A stretch of 64,000 nt of DNA from an uncultured Alphaproteobacteria bacterium (lineage in GTDB: Bacteria; Pseudomonadota; Alphaproteobacteria; Methylaequorales; Methylaequoraceae), in contig CACEWP010000001.1 of assembly GCA_902563305.1 (NCBI GenBank), positions 1 to 64,000 on the forward strand, read 5' to 3'. The notes beneath the pieces were generated by a model. The model worked only from the letters and a program-made list of their open reading frames with translations. It was not told the DNA's origin and did not search any database. The position numbers and the translations under genes are program-made. Below are positions 17,665 through 26,574 of this stretch, in pieces. Position 1 is the first letter of the stretch, and each line of letters begins with the position of its first letter.

Positions 17665-19539
17665 ATGTTTCACGTGAAACATAAAAACATATATGATGTT
17701 CTGGTTGTTGGCGCAGGACACGCTGGTATAGAAGCCGCGACAATGTCTTCACGACTAGGACAAAAAACAGCCATTATAACATTTAATCCTAACGATATTG
17801 GAGCATTATCGTGCAACCCTGCTATGGGTGGGCTTGGGAAAGGTCATCTAATAAGAGAGATAGATGCGCTAGGAGGCTTAATTGGAAGAGCATCAGATTT
17901 ATCTGGTATACAATTTAGGGTTCTGAATCGAACCAGAGGAGAGGCTGTTCAAGGCCCAAGAGCACAGATAGATAGGGCTAAATACAAAAAAAACATATCA
18001 AACCTATTAAAAAAAGAAAAAATTAGCGTTTTATTTGATGAAGTAGTTGACATTAATTTAGAAATAAAAAATTCAAATAAAAAAATTACAGGATTAAAAC
18101 TCAAAAATCTTGGATCTATGATTTGTAAAGCAATTGTGATCACAACTGGTACATTTATGAGGGGGACTATTTATCAAGGTGAAAGAAAGTGGCCAGCCGG
18201 AAGAATTGGGGCAGAACCTTCAATCAAACTTGCAAATTTCTTTAAAAAAAATAATTTTAAGTTATTGCGGCTTAAAACTGGCACTCCGCCAAGGCTTGTT
18301 TCAGCATCGATTAATTACAAAAAATGTGAAAAACAAGAAGGAGATTTAGTTCCTCAACCTTTCTCCTTTTTAACAAAAAAAATTACTAATAAACAGGTTG
18401 AATGTCATATTACCTACACAAATAAAAGAACTCACGACATTATTAAGGACAATCTTGATAAATCTCCTATTTTCAATGGTCAAATTAAATCAAAGGGGCC
18501 TAGATATTGTCCATCTTTAGAGGATAAAGTACATCGATTTGAAGCCAAAGAGAGACATCAGATTTTTCTGGAACCTGAAAGCCTAGATTCTGATGTAATA
18601 TACCCTAATGGAATATCAACATCTTTACCTGTTAATATTCAAGAGAAACTCCTACGAACTATTAACGGACTGGAAGATGCAGAAATCAGTCAGTATGGTT
18701 ATACCATTGAATATGACTGTATAGATAGCTCTGAGATAAATCATAGTTATGAGTCATTAAAAATTGATGGTCTTTATCTTGCAGGACAAATTAATGGAAC
18801 AACTGGTTATGAGGAAGCTGCTGCACAAGGTCTTTTAGCAGGGATTAATGCTGCCAGAAAAATAAATGGGGACCAATCGATTGTTATTCCGAGGTCACAG
18901 GGATATCTTGGCGTCTTGACCTCTGACTTAGTGCGTGGTGGACTTATTGAGCCATATCGGATGTTCACTTCTCGTGCAGAGTATAGATTATTATTAAGAG
19001 CTGACAATGCTGATGAAAGACTTACCGATCTGGCGATAAAACTAGGAACAGCCGAACCAAATAGAGAAAAAAAATGGAAAATAAAGAAAAAATTGATACA
19101 AAAAGCTTGCATCAAGCTGGAAAAACTTAAAGCATCTCCTCAAGAATATTTAAAATTTAATATTAAGATCAATCAAGATGGTAGAAAAAGAAGTGCTTAT
19201 GAGATTTTAGGATACAAGAGTGTTTCTTGGAGTAAATTACAAAAAATGTGGCCTGAACTGCGCTTATTAAAAGTTGAGGCAAGTATCCAAAAACAGATCA
19301 AAATAAATTCATTTTACAAAAGATACTCTGAAAGACAATTAAATGAAGTCAATAGTCTCGAAAAAGATAAGTATCTAAGTATTAGAAAAACCATTGATTA
19401 TAAAAAATGCTCTGGTCTATCCAATGAAGTCAAAGAAATTCTAGCTAAACATAAGCCAAAAAGCATAAAAGAAGCCAGGGAGTTACCCGGAATGACTCCC
19501 GCAGCTGCATCTATTTTGCTTAGATACGTAAAAAAGTGA
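17665..19539 (+). CDS. mnmG: tRNA uridine-5-carboxymethylaminomethyl modification enzyme MnmG (GidA)
   Basis: A 624-residue FAD enzyme, partner of MnmE in tRNA wobble-uridine modification. The FAD-binding GAGHAGIEAA is near the N-terminus, followed by the conserved CNPAMGGLGKGHL block, the TGTFMRG segment and the C-terminal GMTPAAASILL helix. Length is typical. The start codon lies inside a perfect parS site, so the first residues (MFHVKH) are dictated by a centromere sequence. It begins immediately after the mnmE stop. Its TGA stop is in the same frame as the following rsmG. Confidence 0.96.
   Translation: MFHVKHKNIYDVLVVGAGHAGIEAATMSSRLGQKTAIITFNPNDIGALSCNPAMGGLGKGHLIREIDALGGLIGRASDLSGIQFRVLNRTRGEAVQGPRAQIDRAKYKKNISNLLKKEKISVLFDEVVDINLEIKNSNKKITGLKLKNLGSMICKAIVITTGTFMRGTIYQGERKWPAGRIGAEPSIKLANFFKKNNFKLLRLKTGTPPRLVSASINYKKCEKQEGDLVPQPFSFLTKKITNKQVECHITYTNKRTHDIIKDNLDKSPIFNGQIKSKGPRYCPSLEDKVHRFEAKERHQIFLEPESLDSDVIYPNGISTSLPVNIQEKLLRTINGLEDAEISQYGYTIEYDCIDSSEINHSYESLKIDGLYLAGQINGTTGYEEAAAQGLLAGINAARKINGDQSIVIPRSQGYLGVLTSDLVRGGLIEPYRMFTSRAEYRLLLRADNADERLTDLAIKLGTAEPNREKKWKIKKKLIQKACIKLEKLKASPQEYLKFNIKINQDGRKRSAYEILGYKSVSWSKLQKMWPELRLLKVEASIQKQIKINSFYKRYSERQLNEVNSLEKDKYLSIRKTIDYKKCSGLSNEVKEILAKHKPKSIKEARELPGMTPAAASILLRYVKK
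17666..17681. promoter_or_regulatory. parS: parS centromere site 1 (start of mnmG)
   Basis: TGTTTCACGTGAAACA is a perfect 16-bp palindrome identical to the widely conserved chromosomal parS consensus bound by ParB. It overlaps the second base of the mnmG start codon onward. parA and parB lie about 2.5-3.3 kb downstream, as in many bacteria. Confidence 0.95.
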
Positions 19540-19545
19540 GTTAAA

Positions 19546-20199
19546 CTGTTATTTAATAAAGAACATTTCTCTAAAATCTTCGATGTTTCACGTGAAACAT
19601 TAATAAGGCTGGCATCATTTGAAAAACTACTCCTTGAGTTCAATGAGAATATTAATATAATTGGCAAAAATACCTCACAAAATATATGGAAAAGACACTT
19701 TGCAGATTCTGCAAAGCTTTACGGCATAATAGAAAATAATATAATAAAAAAACAAAGAGAAACTGTAAAGATTTGCGATGTTGGTTCTGGAGCAGGCTTC
19801 CCAGGGCTAGTTTTGGATATCATAAATAAAGAAAAAGAATTAGGCATTGGTTTCACTCTAATCGAGTCAAATAAAAAAAAATGTGCTTTTCTTGATTCTG
19901 TAATAAAAACCCTTAATTTAAATTCCTCGATTGTTAATGATAGAGCAGAGAATATTAACAACACATATGACCTGATAATTGCTCGCGCAGTAGCTCCACT
20001 GCCAAAATTTTTTGATTATTGTAAACAAATCAGTAAAAAAGATTCAATTTTTATACTCCCGAAAGGAAGAAAATGGGAGGAAGAATTATACCAATTAAAA
20101 AAAAAGTGGAACTATAAAGTTAATATTGTTAAAAATAATAAAATGATTGATAAATCTGGCGGGGTAACCTTAGTTTTATCAAAGGTTAAAAAAAAATGA
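19546..20199 (+). CDS. rsmG: 16S rRNA (guanine527-N7)-methyltransferase RsmG (GidB), non-canonical start
   Basis: About 217 residues. It methylates G527 of 16S rRNA with S-adenosylmethionine. Visible features: FDVSRETL near the N-terminus, a WKRHFADSAKL segment, the SAM-binding DVGSGAGFPGL, and IARAVAPL in the C-terminal half. The open frame runs from the mnmG TGA stop (19537) but contains no ATG, GTG or TTG before a TTG at 19813, which lies inside the SAM-binding domain and would destroy it. CTG at 19546, preceded by GTGAG at suitable spacing, is my proposed start and gives the expected length. The stop overlaps the parA start (ATGA). Confidence 0.88.
   Translation: MLFNKEHFSKIFDVSRETLIRLASFEKLLLEFNENINIIGKNTSQNIWKRHFADSAKLYGIIENNIIKKQRETVKICDVGSGAGFPGLVLDIINKEKELGIGFTLIESNKKKCAFLDSVIKTLNLNSSIVNDRAENINNTYDLIIARAVAPLPKFFDYCKQISKKDSIFILPKGRKWEEELYQLKKKWNYKVNIVKNNKMIDKSGGVTLVLSKVKKK
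19584..19599. promoter_or_regulatory. parS: parS centromere site 2 (5' end of rsmG)
   Basis: A second perfect TGTTTCACGTGAAACA, 1,918 bp from the first. It lies inside the rsmG frame, where it encodes the VSRET residues that RsmG proteins often carry. Together the two sites flank mnmG. Confidence 0.95.
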
Positions 20200-20987
20200 A
20201 TAGAACAGTTTTTTCAATTGTAAACCAAAAAGGTGGTGTAGGAAAAACCACAACCGCAGTCAACCTTGCGACCGCTTTGTCAATTTCGGGTAAATCGTGC
20301 CTGGTCATTGACCTGGATCCCCAGGGGAATGCAAGTACAGGCTTTTCTATTCCCTCTGATAGAAGAAAGCCAGGAACATATGAAGTTCTAACTCAAAAAG
20401 TACTTATGGAAGACGCTGTGAAGGCAACAGAAGTAAATGGACTTGGGCTAGTCCCATCAAGAGTAGATTTAGCTAACGCAGAATCTGAAATTCCTCATTC
20501 TATAAAAGAAAAAGAATATATTCTTAAAGAAGCTATCAATAAATTGCCAAACCAATATTCAGCAATAATAGTTGACTGCCCTCCGGGACTAGGTTTTTTG
20601 ACAATAAATGCACTTGCGGCCTCAGATAAAGTTCTCATTCCACTACAGTGCGAATTCTATGCTTTAGAAGGATTAAGTCAAATTCTAAGAGTCATTAAAC
20701 AAGTTAATTCTGAACTTAATTCGAATTTAGATCTAGATGGAATTCTACTAACTATGTATGATGCTAGAAATAAATTGAGTATTCAGGTAGAAGAAGATGT
20801 TAGAGAAGTTATGGGAAAGGCTGTTTATAAAACAATTATTCCAAGAAATATTAAAATTTCTGAATCTCCTTCCCATGGAAAGCCTGTTCTTCTGTATGAT
20901 CACGCCTGTATCGGGTCAGAAGCGTATGTAAATTTAGCAGCAGAAGTACTAGGTAAGGGAAATTTCGGTGGTTTAAGCGAAAATTAG
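20196..20987 (+). CDS. parA: Chromosome partitioning ATPase ParA
   Basis: A 263-residue Walker-type ATPase that drives origin segregation together with ParB and parS. The deviant Walker A motif KGGVGKTTTA is at residues 11-20, Walker A' reads VIDLDPQGNAST, and Walker B reads IIVDCPPG. There is no N-terminal DNA-binding extension, as usual for chromosomal ParA/Soj. The start overlaps the rsmG stop by one base step (ATGA), which implies translational coupling. parB follows after 13 nt. Confidence 0.96.
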   Translation: MNRTVFSIVNQKGGVGKTTTAVNLATALSISGKSCLVIDLDPQGNASTGFSIPSDRRKPGTYEVLTQKVLMEDAVKATEVNGLGLVPSRVDLANAESEIPHSIKEKEYILKEAINKLPNQYSAIIVDCPPGLGFLTINALAASDKVLIPLQCEFYALEGLSQILRVIKQVNSELNSNLDLDGILLTMYDARNKLSIQVEEDVREVMGKAVYKTIIPRNIKISESPSHGKPVLLYDHACIGSEAYVNLAAEVLGKGNFGGLSEN

Positions 20988-21000
20988 AGAGGAGCCAATT

Positions 21001-22086
21001 ATGAAAAATAAAATAACATCAAATAAAAACTTAAAAAAAACAAATGTTATAATTAAAAATACTAAAAAGCAAAAAAAAGACACCTCAAACAAAGCAAAAA
21101 AAAAATTAGGTATGGGACTCTCATCATTGTTATCAAAGGATCAAGAGCTAGTTTCTGTAATTAGAACAAAAGTAAAAGAAAAAGTCTCTAATGCCTCGTC
21201 ACTAAAAATACAAATGCCTAAACTTTCTAAAAGAGATGGTAACATGTTGTCAATATCAAATATTAAACTTAAAGATTCCTCTGATCAGAAGAAAGTCCCA
21301 ATTCAAAGCCTAGTTTCTGGTAAATTTCAACCTCGAAAATCTTTTGACCAAACAGAGTTAGAGGAGCTTGCTGAATCTATAAAAAGTAATGGCGTTCTTC
21401 AACCAATACTAGTTAGGTCAATTGCAAATCAGAGCTCCAGATTTGAAATCATAGCTGGCGAAAGGAGATGGCGAGCTTCACAAATCGCAAAGTTACACGA
21501 AGTACCAGTAATAATAAGAGAATTTGACGATGAAACCTCAATTGGGGTTGCTATGATTGAAAATCTTCAAAGATCTGATTTAAATTTGATTGAAGAGGCA
21601 CAGGGCTATAGAACAATGATGAATGTGTTTCAATATACTCAAGAAAAGTTATCTTCTCACCTAGGAAAAAGTAGAAGTCACATTGCTAATGTACTTAGAG
21701 TGTTAACTTTACCGCAAAGTGTAAGGAAGTATATTATTTCTGGAGAAATCACTTTCGGTCATGCTCGGTCCTTAGTCACACTTCCGGACGACGTTGCGAT
21801 TGAAATAACTCAAGATGTTTTATCTAAAGGATTGAGCGTTAGAGCAACTGAAAAAATGGTGAATAACATCAAAACAATGGAAAAAAAGCAATCTTTAGGC
21901 TTCGAAGAGCAAAGTCAGAATAAGAACGCAAATATTGAGCATTTAGAGAGAGAATTAACAAATCTTCTAGGTCTAAAAGTGGTTGTGAATCATAAAAATA
22001 ATAATAGTGGAACATTATCTATACTATATAGAACATTAGATCAAATACAGCCAGTCATTGACAAATTAAAGTGGCGACCTAAATAG
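21001..22086 (+). CDS. parB: Chromosome partitioning protein ParB
   Basis: A 361-residue parS-binding CTP switch protein. A long Lys-rich N-terminal tail (about 1-95) carries the KLGMGLSSLL motif typical of ParB, which helps stimulate ParA. It is followed by the ParB nuclease-like domain with QPRKSFD and the CTP-binding GERRWRA motif. A KorB-type HTH domain (SRSHIANVLRVL) and a C-terminal dimerisation domain complete the protein. GAGGAG precedes the ATG at good spacing. Both its binding sites are in this window. Confidence 0.96.
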   Translation: MKNKITSNKNLKKTNVIIKNTKKQKKDTSNKAKKKLGMGLSSLLSKDQELVSVIRTKVKEKVSNASSLKIQMPKLSKRDGNMLSISNIKLKDSSDQKKVPIQSLVSGKFQPRKSFDQTELEELAESIKSNGVLQPILVRSIANQSSRFEIIAGERRWRASQIAKLHEVPVIIREFDDETSIGVAMIENLQRSDLNLIEEAQGYRTMMNVFQYTQEKLSSHLGKSRSHIANVLRVLTLPQSVRKYIISGEITFGHARSLVTLPDDVAIEITQDVLSKGLSVRATEKMVNNIKTMEKKQSLGFEEQSQNKNANIEHLERELTNLLGLKVVVNHKNNNSGTLSILYRTLDQIQPVIDKLKWRPK

Positions 22087-22087
22087 T

Positions 22088-22756
22088 ATGAGACAAATTA
22101 TCCTTGATACTGAAACCTCTGGGTTAGATTTTGAGAAAGATAGAATAATTGAAGTAGGGTGTCTGGAATTAGAAGATAATATTTTTACTGGAAATAAATT
22201 TCACCAGTACTATAATCCGGATAATTTAGTGATTAGCTCTGAGTCAGAAAAAATACATGGACTCAACAATGCATTTCTATCCAAATTCAAAACCTTTGAC
22301 AGTAGTATTAATCAATTTCTATCATTTTTAGATAAATCACAATTGATAATCCATAATGCTCAATTTGATCTATCGATGATAAACCAGGCCCTGAAAAGGG
22401 TTGGTATTGAAGAGATTAAAAAGGATTCTTCTATTTGCACTTTAGAACTTGCCAAAAAAAAGTTTCCCGGAAGTAAAAATAATCTAAATGCACTTTGTAG
22501 ACGATTTGGTATAAGTTTGGAAAGTAGAGAAACGCACGGAGCTCTTACAGATTCATTTCTATTATTACAAGTCTATAACGAACTATTAGGTGGAAAACAG
22601 CAAAAGTTAGATTTAGGCATACGGAATCTTTCAGTTCATACACAAAAAATTAACGAACCTGTAAAACAAAATTTAAAAATTGCTGGGTTATCAAATATAG
22701 AAGTTGAAGAACACAAAAAAATGTTAAAAAGTCTTAAAAATAATTTTTGGCAATGA
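22088..22756 (+). CDS. dnaQ: DNA polymerase III epsilon subunit (proofreading exonuclease)
   Basis: A 222-residue 3'-5' exonuclease of the DEDDh class. ExoI: ILDTETSG near residue 6. ExoII: IIHNAQFDLSMIN. ExoIII: HGALTDSFLLL, with the catalytic His and Asp. A short C-terminal tail may bind the polymerase alpha subunit. It begins one base after the parB stop and so probably belongs to the same transcript. In many Alphaproteobacteria dnaQ follows coaE; here it has been separated from that cluster. Confidence 0.93.
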   Translation: MRQIILDTETSGLDFEKDRIIEVGCLELEDNIFTGNKFHQYYNPDNLVISSESEKIHGLNNAFLSKFKTFDSSINQFLSFLDKSQLIIHNAQFDLSMINQALKRVGIEEIKKDSSICTLELAKKKFPGSKNNLNALCRRFGISLESRETHGALTDSFLLLQVYNELLGGKQQKLDLGIRNLSVHTQKINEPVKQNLKIAGLSNIEVEEHKKMLKSLKNNFWQ

Positions 22757-22769
22757 ATAAATATTTAAT

Positions 22770-22814
22770 AATACAATATATTTTATAATTAAATTCTTAA
22801 CTAAATATTGTATT
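22770..22814. terminator. Bidirectional terminator-like hairpin between dnaQ and gshB
   Basis: Perfect 10-bp arms AATACAATAT (22770-22779) and ATATTGTATT (22805-22814) flank a 25-nt loop, with T-rich sequence after the second arm. The site lies between two convergent genes, where a shared terminator is expected. The stem is AT-only and the loop is long, so strength is uncertain. Confidence 0.4.
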
Positions 22815-22819
22815 TTTAT

Positions 22820-23758
22820 TCATGCAATGTATTTATTCAGTTTCTCCCATATCCCACTTGAAAGGTTTGTCTCGTATAACTCATCTATTTGCTTTATACC
22901 AGTTGGGGATGTTACGTTGATTTCGGTTAGCTTTTGATCAATTAAATCTATTCCTACTAAGAACAACTTATTCTTTTTAAAAATAGGACCCAAGCAAGAA
23001 CAAATTTTTTTTTCCATAGAAGTTAGTTCAGTCTTCTTTGCTTCTCCTCCTAAGTGAAGATTTGCTTTGAATGCTCCACTTTTTGGAATTCGGTTTACAA
23101 CACCCATGGGTGATCCATCGACAAAAATAACTCGTTTATCTCCTAACTTTATATTTTCAATAAACTCCTGAACGACTACAGGGGCTTTATATTTCTTTAT
23201 TAAATTTTTAAATTTTTCAAATGTACTTTTTTGGTTAAGATTTACTTTATGTATTCCTTCGCCACCTTTACAGTATAAAGGTTTAATCACAACAGTTCTA
23301 AACTCTTCTAGCATCTTCTTAAAGCGCTCTTTATCTGACGTTATCATTGTACGAGGCATAAATTTACTAAAGTACAATGGAAAAATCTTTTCAGTAAAGT
23401 TTTTAATCCCAGATGGATCATTTATAAAAAAAGGTTTTTTATTTAAGCTTCTATGTAACTCTAGTAAATAACAATTTGTTATATATCTAATATCAAAAGG
23501 AGGGTCTTGTCTTATAAAGAAAAAATCGAAGTCCTCAAGAAAATAATCATTCTCACTTGATAAATCCAACTTTTGGTTTAGAACTTTCTTAGCTGAAATA
23601 GAAACTCTATCATCAAAAAAAGATAATTTATTTGGGTTTGCAGTCCACATTTCAAATCCAAGTCTTAGTCCCTCCAGCATAATAGCTATTGATGTATCGG
23701 ACTTTATATTAAGTTCTGAAAAACAGTCCATTTGAAAAAGGGCTTTAATTGATCTAAT
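22820..23758 (-). CDS. gshB: Glutathione synthetase, probable ATT start
   Basis: An ATP-grasp enzyme that joins glycine to gamma-glutamylcysteine. Signatures: LNIKSDTSIA at the N-terminus, FIRQDPPFD, INDPSGIKNF, VVIKPLYCKGGEG and a late GIDLI. Translation from ATG 23731 starts at MDCFSELN and lacks the first beta-strand of the fold. The frame continues upstream through IKALFQMD, which matches the start of GshB homologues. An in-frame ATT at 23758 follows AAGGAG by six bases and overlaps the BON gene stop (ATTAG). I therefore call the ATT start (312 residues); ATG 23731 (303 residues) is the canonical alternative. Confidence 0.85.
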   Translation of the reverse strand: MRSIKALFQMDCFSELNIKSDTSIAIMLEGLRLGFEMWTANPNKLSFFDDRVSISAKKVLNQKLDLSSENDYFLEDFDFFFIRQDPPFDIRYITNCYLLELHRSLNKKPFFINDPSGIKNFTEKIFPLYFSKFMPRTMITSDKERFKKMLEEFRTVVIKPLYCKGGEGIHKVNLNQKSTFEKFKNLIKKYKAPVVVQEFIENIKLGDKRVIFVDGSPMGVVNRIPKSGAFKANLHLGGEAKKTELTSMEKKICSCLGPIFKKNKLFLVGIDLIDQKLTEINVTSPTGIKQIDELYETNLSSGIWEKLNKYIA

Positions 23759-24341
23759 TTTGTTCTCCTTTATTTTTTATATTGATTATTGTAATTAATT
23801 TTGGAATATCCTTCATTTCTGAGAAGAAATTTTCTACAGACATTTTTTCTTCTAGGTCGTCAGCCAGTCCAATTATATAGACATTGCCTGAAACCACATC
23901 TAGACTAAAATTATTACTGTTAATTCCTGATTTGAATAACATTCTAGTAACAAGCCTTGATTCAAAAAGAGCGTCCTCTGCTCTTTCTCCTACTGAAACA
24001 GAGGGTTTTACAATGATCTCATTGTAGACCTTCTCTACACCTTCAACTTTAGAAACTTCTTCGATTAATTTTAGTCTACTAAGTTGGTCATCAGAATATC
24101 CAGTAAGCAAAACTTCTCCTAAAGTAATACTAACTGTTACATCAGATAGATTAGATAATTTTAATGAAGAAATTTTTGTAATTATTTTTGCTTTTAATAA
24201 ACTATCATCTACCGATGCAGAAAAACCTTTACTAGAAACACCTGCATTTGCCGCCATAGATGCGATAGAACTAATTGGACTACAAGAACAAAGATTTAAT
24301 AAGAAAAAAATTATAATAATGTAATTAATGCTCTTTCCCAA
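23754..24341 (-). CDS. BON-domain outer-membrane lipoprotein (DolP/OsmY-like)
   Basis: A protein of about 195 residues. A short signal sequence ends in the lipobox LCSC, followed by two BON domains (about 45-110 and 120-190). BON domains bind phospholipid, and dual-BON lipoproteins of the DolP type help maintain the outer membrane. The start at TTG 24341 is preferred because AGAGG lies six bases upstream and the signal peptide follows directly; an in-frame ATG at 24365 lacks a ribosome site. It overlaps the ftsK 3' end by 17 nt and the gshB start, which implies a cotranscribed ftsK-BON-gshB unit. Confidence 0.82.
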   Translation of the reverse strand: MGKSINYIIIIFFLLNLCSCSPISSIASMAANAGVSSKGFSASVDDSLLKAKIITKISSLKLSNLSDVTVSITLGEVLLTGYSDDQLSRLKLIEEVSKVEGVEKVYNEIIVKPSVSVGERAEDALFESRLVTRMLFKSGINSNNFSLDVVSGNVYIIGLADDLEEKMSVENFFSEMKDIPKLITIINIKNKGEQN

Positions 24342-26520
24342 CCAATACCTCTCTTCTTCCAACATGGTTTGCGGGACTTACAATTCCTTCTGCCTCCATT
24401 TTCTCTATTATTCGCGCAGCACGATTATAACCAATTTGAAGGTGACGTTGTATAAAACTGGTAGAAGCCTTTTTTTCTCTGCAAACAATTGATACAGCTT
24501 TATCATATAGTTCATCTCCTGTATCATTGAATCCTAAGTTGTAATTTTCTGAATCATCATCTTCTTTTGTAACAGATTGGATATATTCTGGTTCTCCTTG
24601 TTTCTTTATATGATTTACAACGGATTGAACTTCTTCGGTTTTAACAAAAGGTCCGTGAACCCTTAGCAAACTCTCGCCTAACATTGTAATTAAAAGATCA
24701 CCTTGTCCTAGAAGTTGCTCTGCTCCTTGCTCCTCAAGAATTGTTCTACTGTTAATTTTGTTTACAACCTTGTAACTTATTCTTGTAGGAAAATTAGATT
24801 TAATTGTTCCAGTAATAACATCAACAGATGGTCTCTGGGTTGCTACAATAAGATGAATCCCTGCTGCTCTTGCCATTTGAGATAGTCTTTGAATAGCTCC
24901 TTCTATTTCTTTTCCAGAAGTAATCATTAAGTCAGCTAACTCATCAACAACGACAACAATTTTTGGGAAAACAGATAAGTCTAATGCTTTTTTTTCCATA
25001 ACTGGTTTTCCAGTTTCTGAATCATATCCAACCTGCATTTCTCTAAAAATAACTTTTCCGGTATCTAATATTCTTTTTACTTTTTTGTTGTAATCTTCTA
25101 TTTCTCTAACCTCCAGATAAGTCATCATTTGATACCTTTTTTCCATCTCTTTAACAGTCCACTTAAGAGCCGCAATTGCTTTTTTTGGATCAGTCACAAC
25201 CTCAGTAAGTAAATGAGGAATATCTTGATATATTGAGAGCTCCAGCATCTTCGGGTCAATTAATATTAAGCGACATTCATCGGGGGGTAGATAGTACAGT
25301 AAAGACAGAAGCATTGCATTTATTCCAACCGACTTTCCGGATCCGGTTGTTCCTGCAACTAAAAGGTGAGGCATCTTGGCCAAATCAACAATTACAGGTT
25401 TACCAAAAATATCTTTTCCAAGTGCGAGAGGCAATTTGAATGAACTACTTTTAAAAAGTGCATTATCAAGTAGCTCCCTTAAATAAACTGTATGCCTCTG
25501 TTTGTTTGGAATTTCAATGCCAATTGCATCTTTACCAGGTATTGTTGAAATCCTTGTTGATTTTGCACTCATAGATCGCGCTATATCATCGGATAATCTT
25601 ATTACACTGGATGAAAGAGTTCCAGGGGCGGGTGTAAGCTCGAATAGCGTTACAATTGGGCCCTGTCTTACATCGGTAATTTGACCGCTTATTTTAAAGT
25701 CTTTAAGAACACTTGTTAATAAAGATGTGTTTAACTCTGCATTCTTTCTGTTTTCTGCTTCAAGTCCCGGAATTTTTATTTCTTTATCAAGAAGTTCTAA
25801 GGATGGAAAAATATAATTATTATTTGAGTTTGTGAGGTTTCTTTTTTCAAAAGATTTAAATTTAGACTTTACATTTTTGGAAATAGAAACATTTCCCCTA
25901 CCAGAAAAGATGCGAAGATCTTTGATCAGAGTTATCTTAAATAGTCTGAAAACCAGGTATATTAAATAATAAAGATACTTAAAAATAAATAAGAAGAAAG
26001 CCTTAGAATTATTGAAGCCAATGCCAAAAGTTAAACAAATTGAAAGGATAAGACATAAAAAAACTATGAATAATATATAATTAATGTGCTCTAAAGATCC
26101 GAAATAATGGCTAAAATAAAAATTAAGGCTATCTCCTAGAATTCCGGACGGTAAATTTATACTCATGAAGCTGTTATTTAAAAAACCAGTCGTAAAACAT
26201 AAAAACAAGATCAAAAATGGAAGAAATGTCCATGAATACCAGGAAGAACCTCTATTTCCAAGCATTCTAAACGCCTCAATTAGAAAAAAAAAGCATAAAA
26301 CATATGATACTACTCCAAATATGTTTAACACAAAATCTGATAATACAGACCCGAAGTAACCTAAAATATTTTTTGACTCATTTAGAGATGAATTAAACTT
26401 TAGAAATGTGTTATCTTGAGAAGTCGAACTAAGTAATGAAACTAAGAAAACAATACCTAAAGAAAAAAGTAACAAAAAGTAAAAGGTTTTTTTTAAATTT
26501 TCTTTAATTTTAATATTCAT
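24325..26520 (-). CDS. ftsK: DNA translocase FtsK
   Basis: A 731-residue double-stranded DNA pump that clears the septum and aligns the terminus. Four membrane spans occupy about residues 15-190, followed by a short linker. The RecA-like motor shows GTTGSGKS (Walker A) and VVVDELADL (Walker B). The C-terminal gamma winged helix (about 665-728) has the family sequence GYNRAARIIEKMEAEGIV, which reads KOPS-type polarity sites. The linker is much shorter than in enterobacterial FtsK, as in other small alphaproteobacterial genomes. Confidence 0.96.
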   Translation of the reverse strand: MNIKIKENLKKTFYFLLLFSLGIVFLVSLLSSTSQDNTFLKFNSSLNESKNILGYFGSVLSDFVLNIFGVVSYVLCFFFLIEAFRMLGNRGSSWYSWTFLPFLILFLCFTTGFLNNSFMSINLPSGILGDSLNFYFSHYFGSLEHINYILFIVFLCLILSICLTFGIGFNNSKAFFLFIFKYLYYLIYLVFRLFKITLIKDLRIFSGRGNVSISKNVKSKFKSFEKRNLTNSNNNYIFPSLELLDKEIKIPGLEAENRKNAELNTSLLTSVLKDFKISGQITDVRQGPIVTLFELTPAPGTLSSSVIRLSDDIARSMSAKSTRISTIPGKDAIGIEIPNKQRHTVYLRELLDNALFKSSSFKLPLALGKDIFGKPVIVDLAKMPHLLVAGTTGSGKSVGINAMLLSLLYYLPPDECRLILIDPKMLELSIYQDIPHLLTEVVTDPKKAIAALKWTVKEMEKRYQMMTYLEVREIEDYNKKVKRILDTGKVIFREMQVGYDSETGKPVMEKKALDLSVFPKIVVVVDELADLMITSGKEIEGAIQRLSQMARAAGIHLIVATQRPSVDVITGTIKSNFPTRISYKVVNKINSRTILEEQGAEQLLGQGDLLITMLGESLLRVHGPFVKTEEVQSVVNHIKKQGEPEYIQSVTKEDDDSENYNLGFNDTGDELYDKAVSIVCREKKASTSFIQRHLQIGYNRAARIIEKMEAEGIVSPANHVGRREVLVGKEH

Positions 26521-26574
26521 TAGACTATCTAATTATATTAAATTTTTCAAAAAAACATATTTAAAAAAAATGAT

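Noticed and set aside
19537..19539. TGA between mnmG and rsmG read as tryptophan, giving a fusion protein
   Set aside because: Many genes in the window end in TGA and tryptophan is encoded by TGG throughout; the two proteins are separate in all known relatives.
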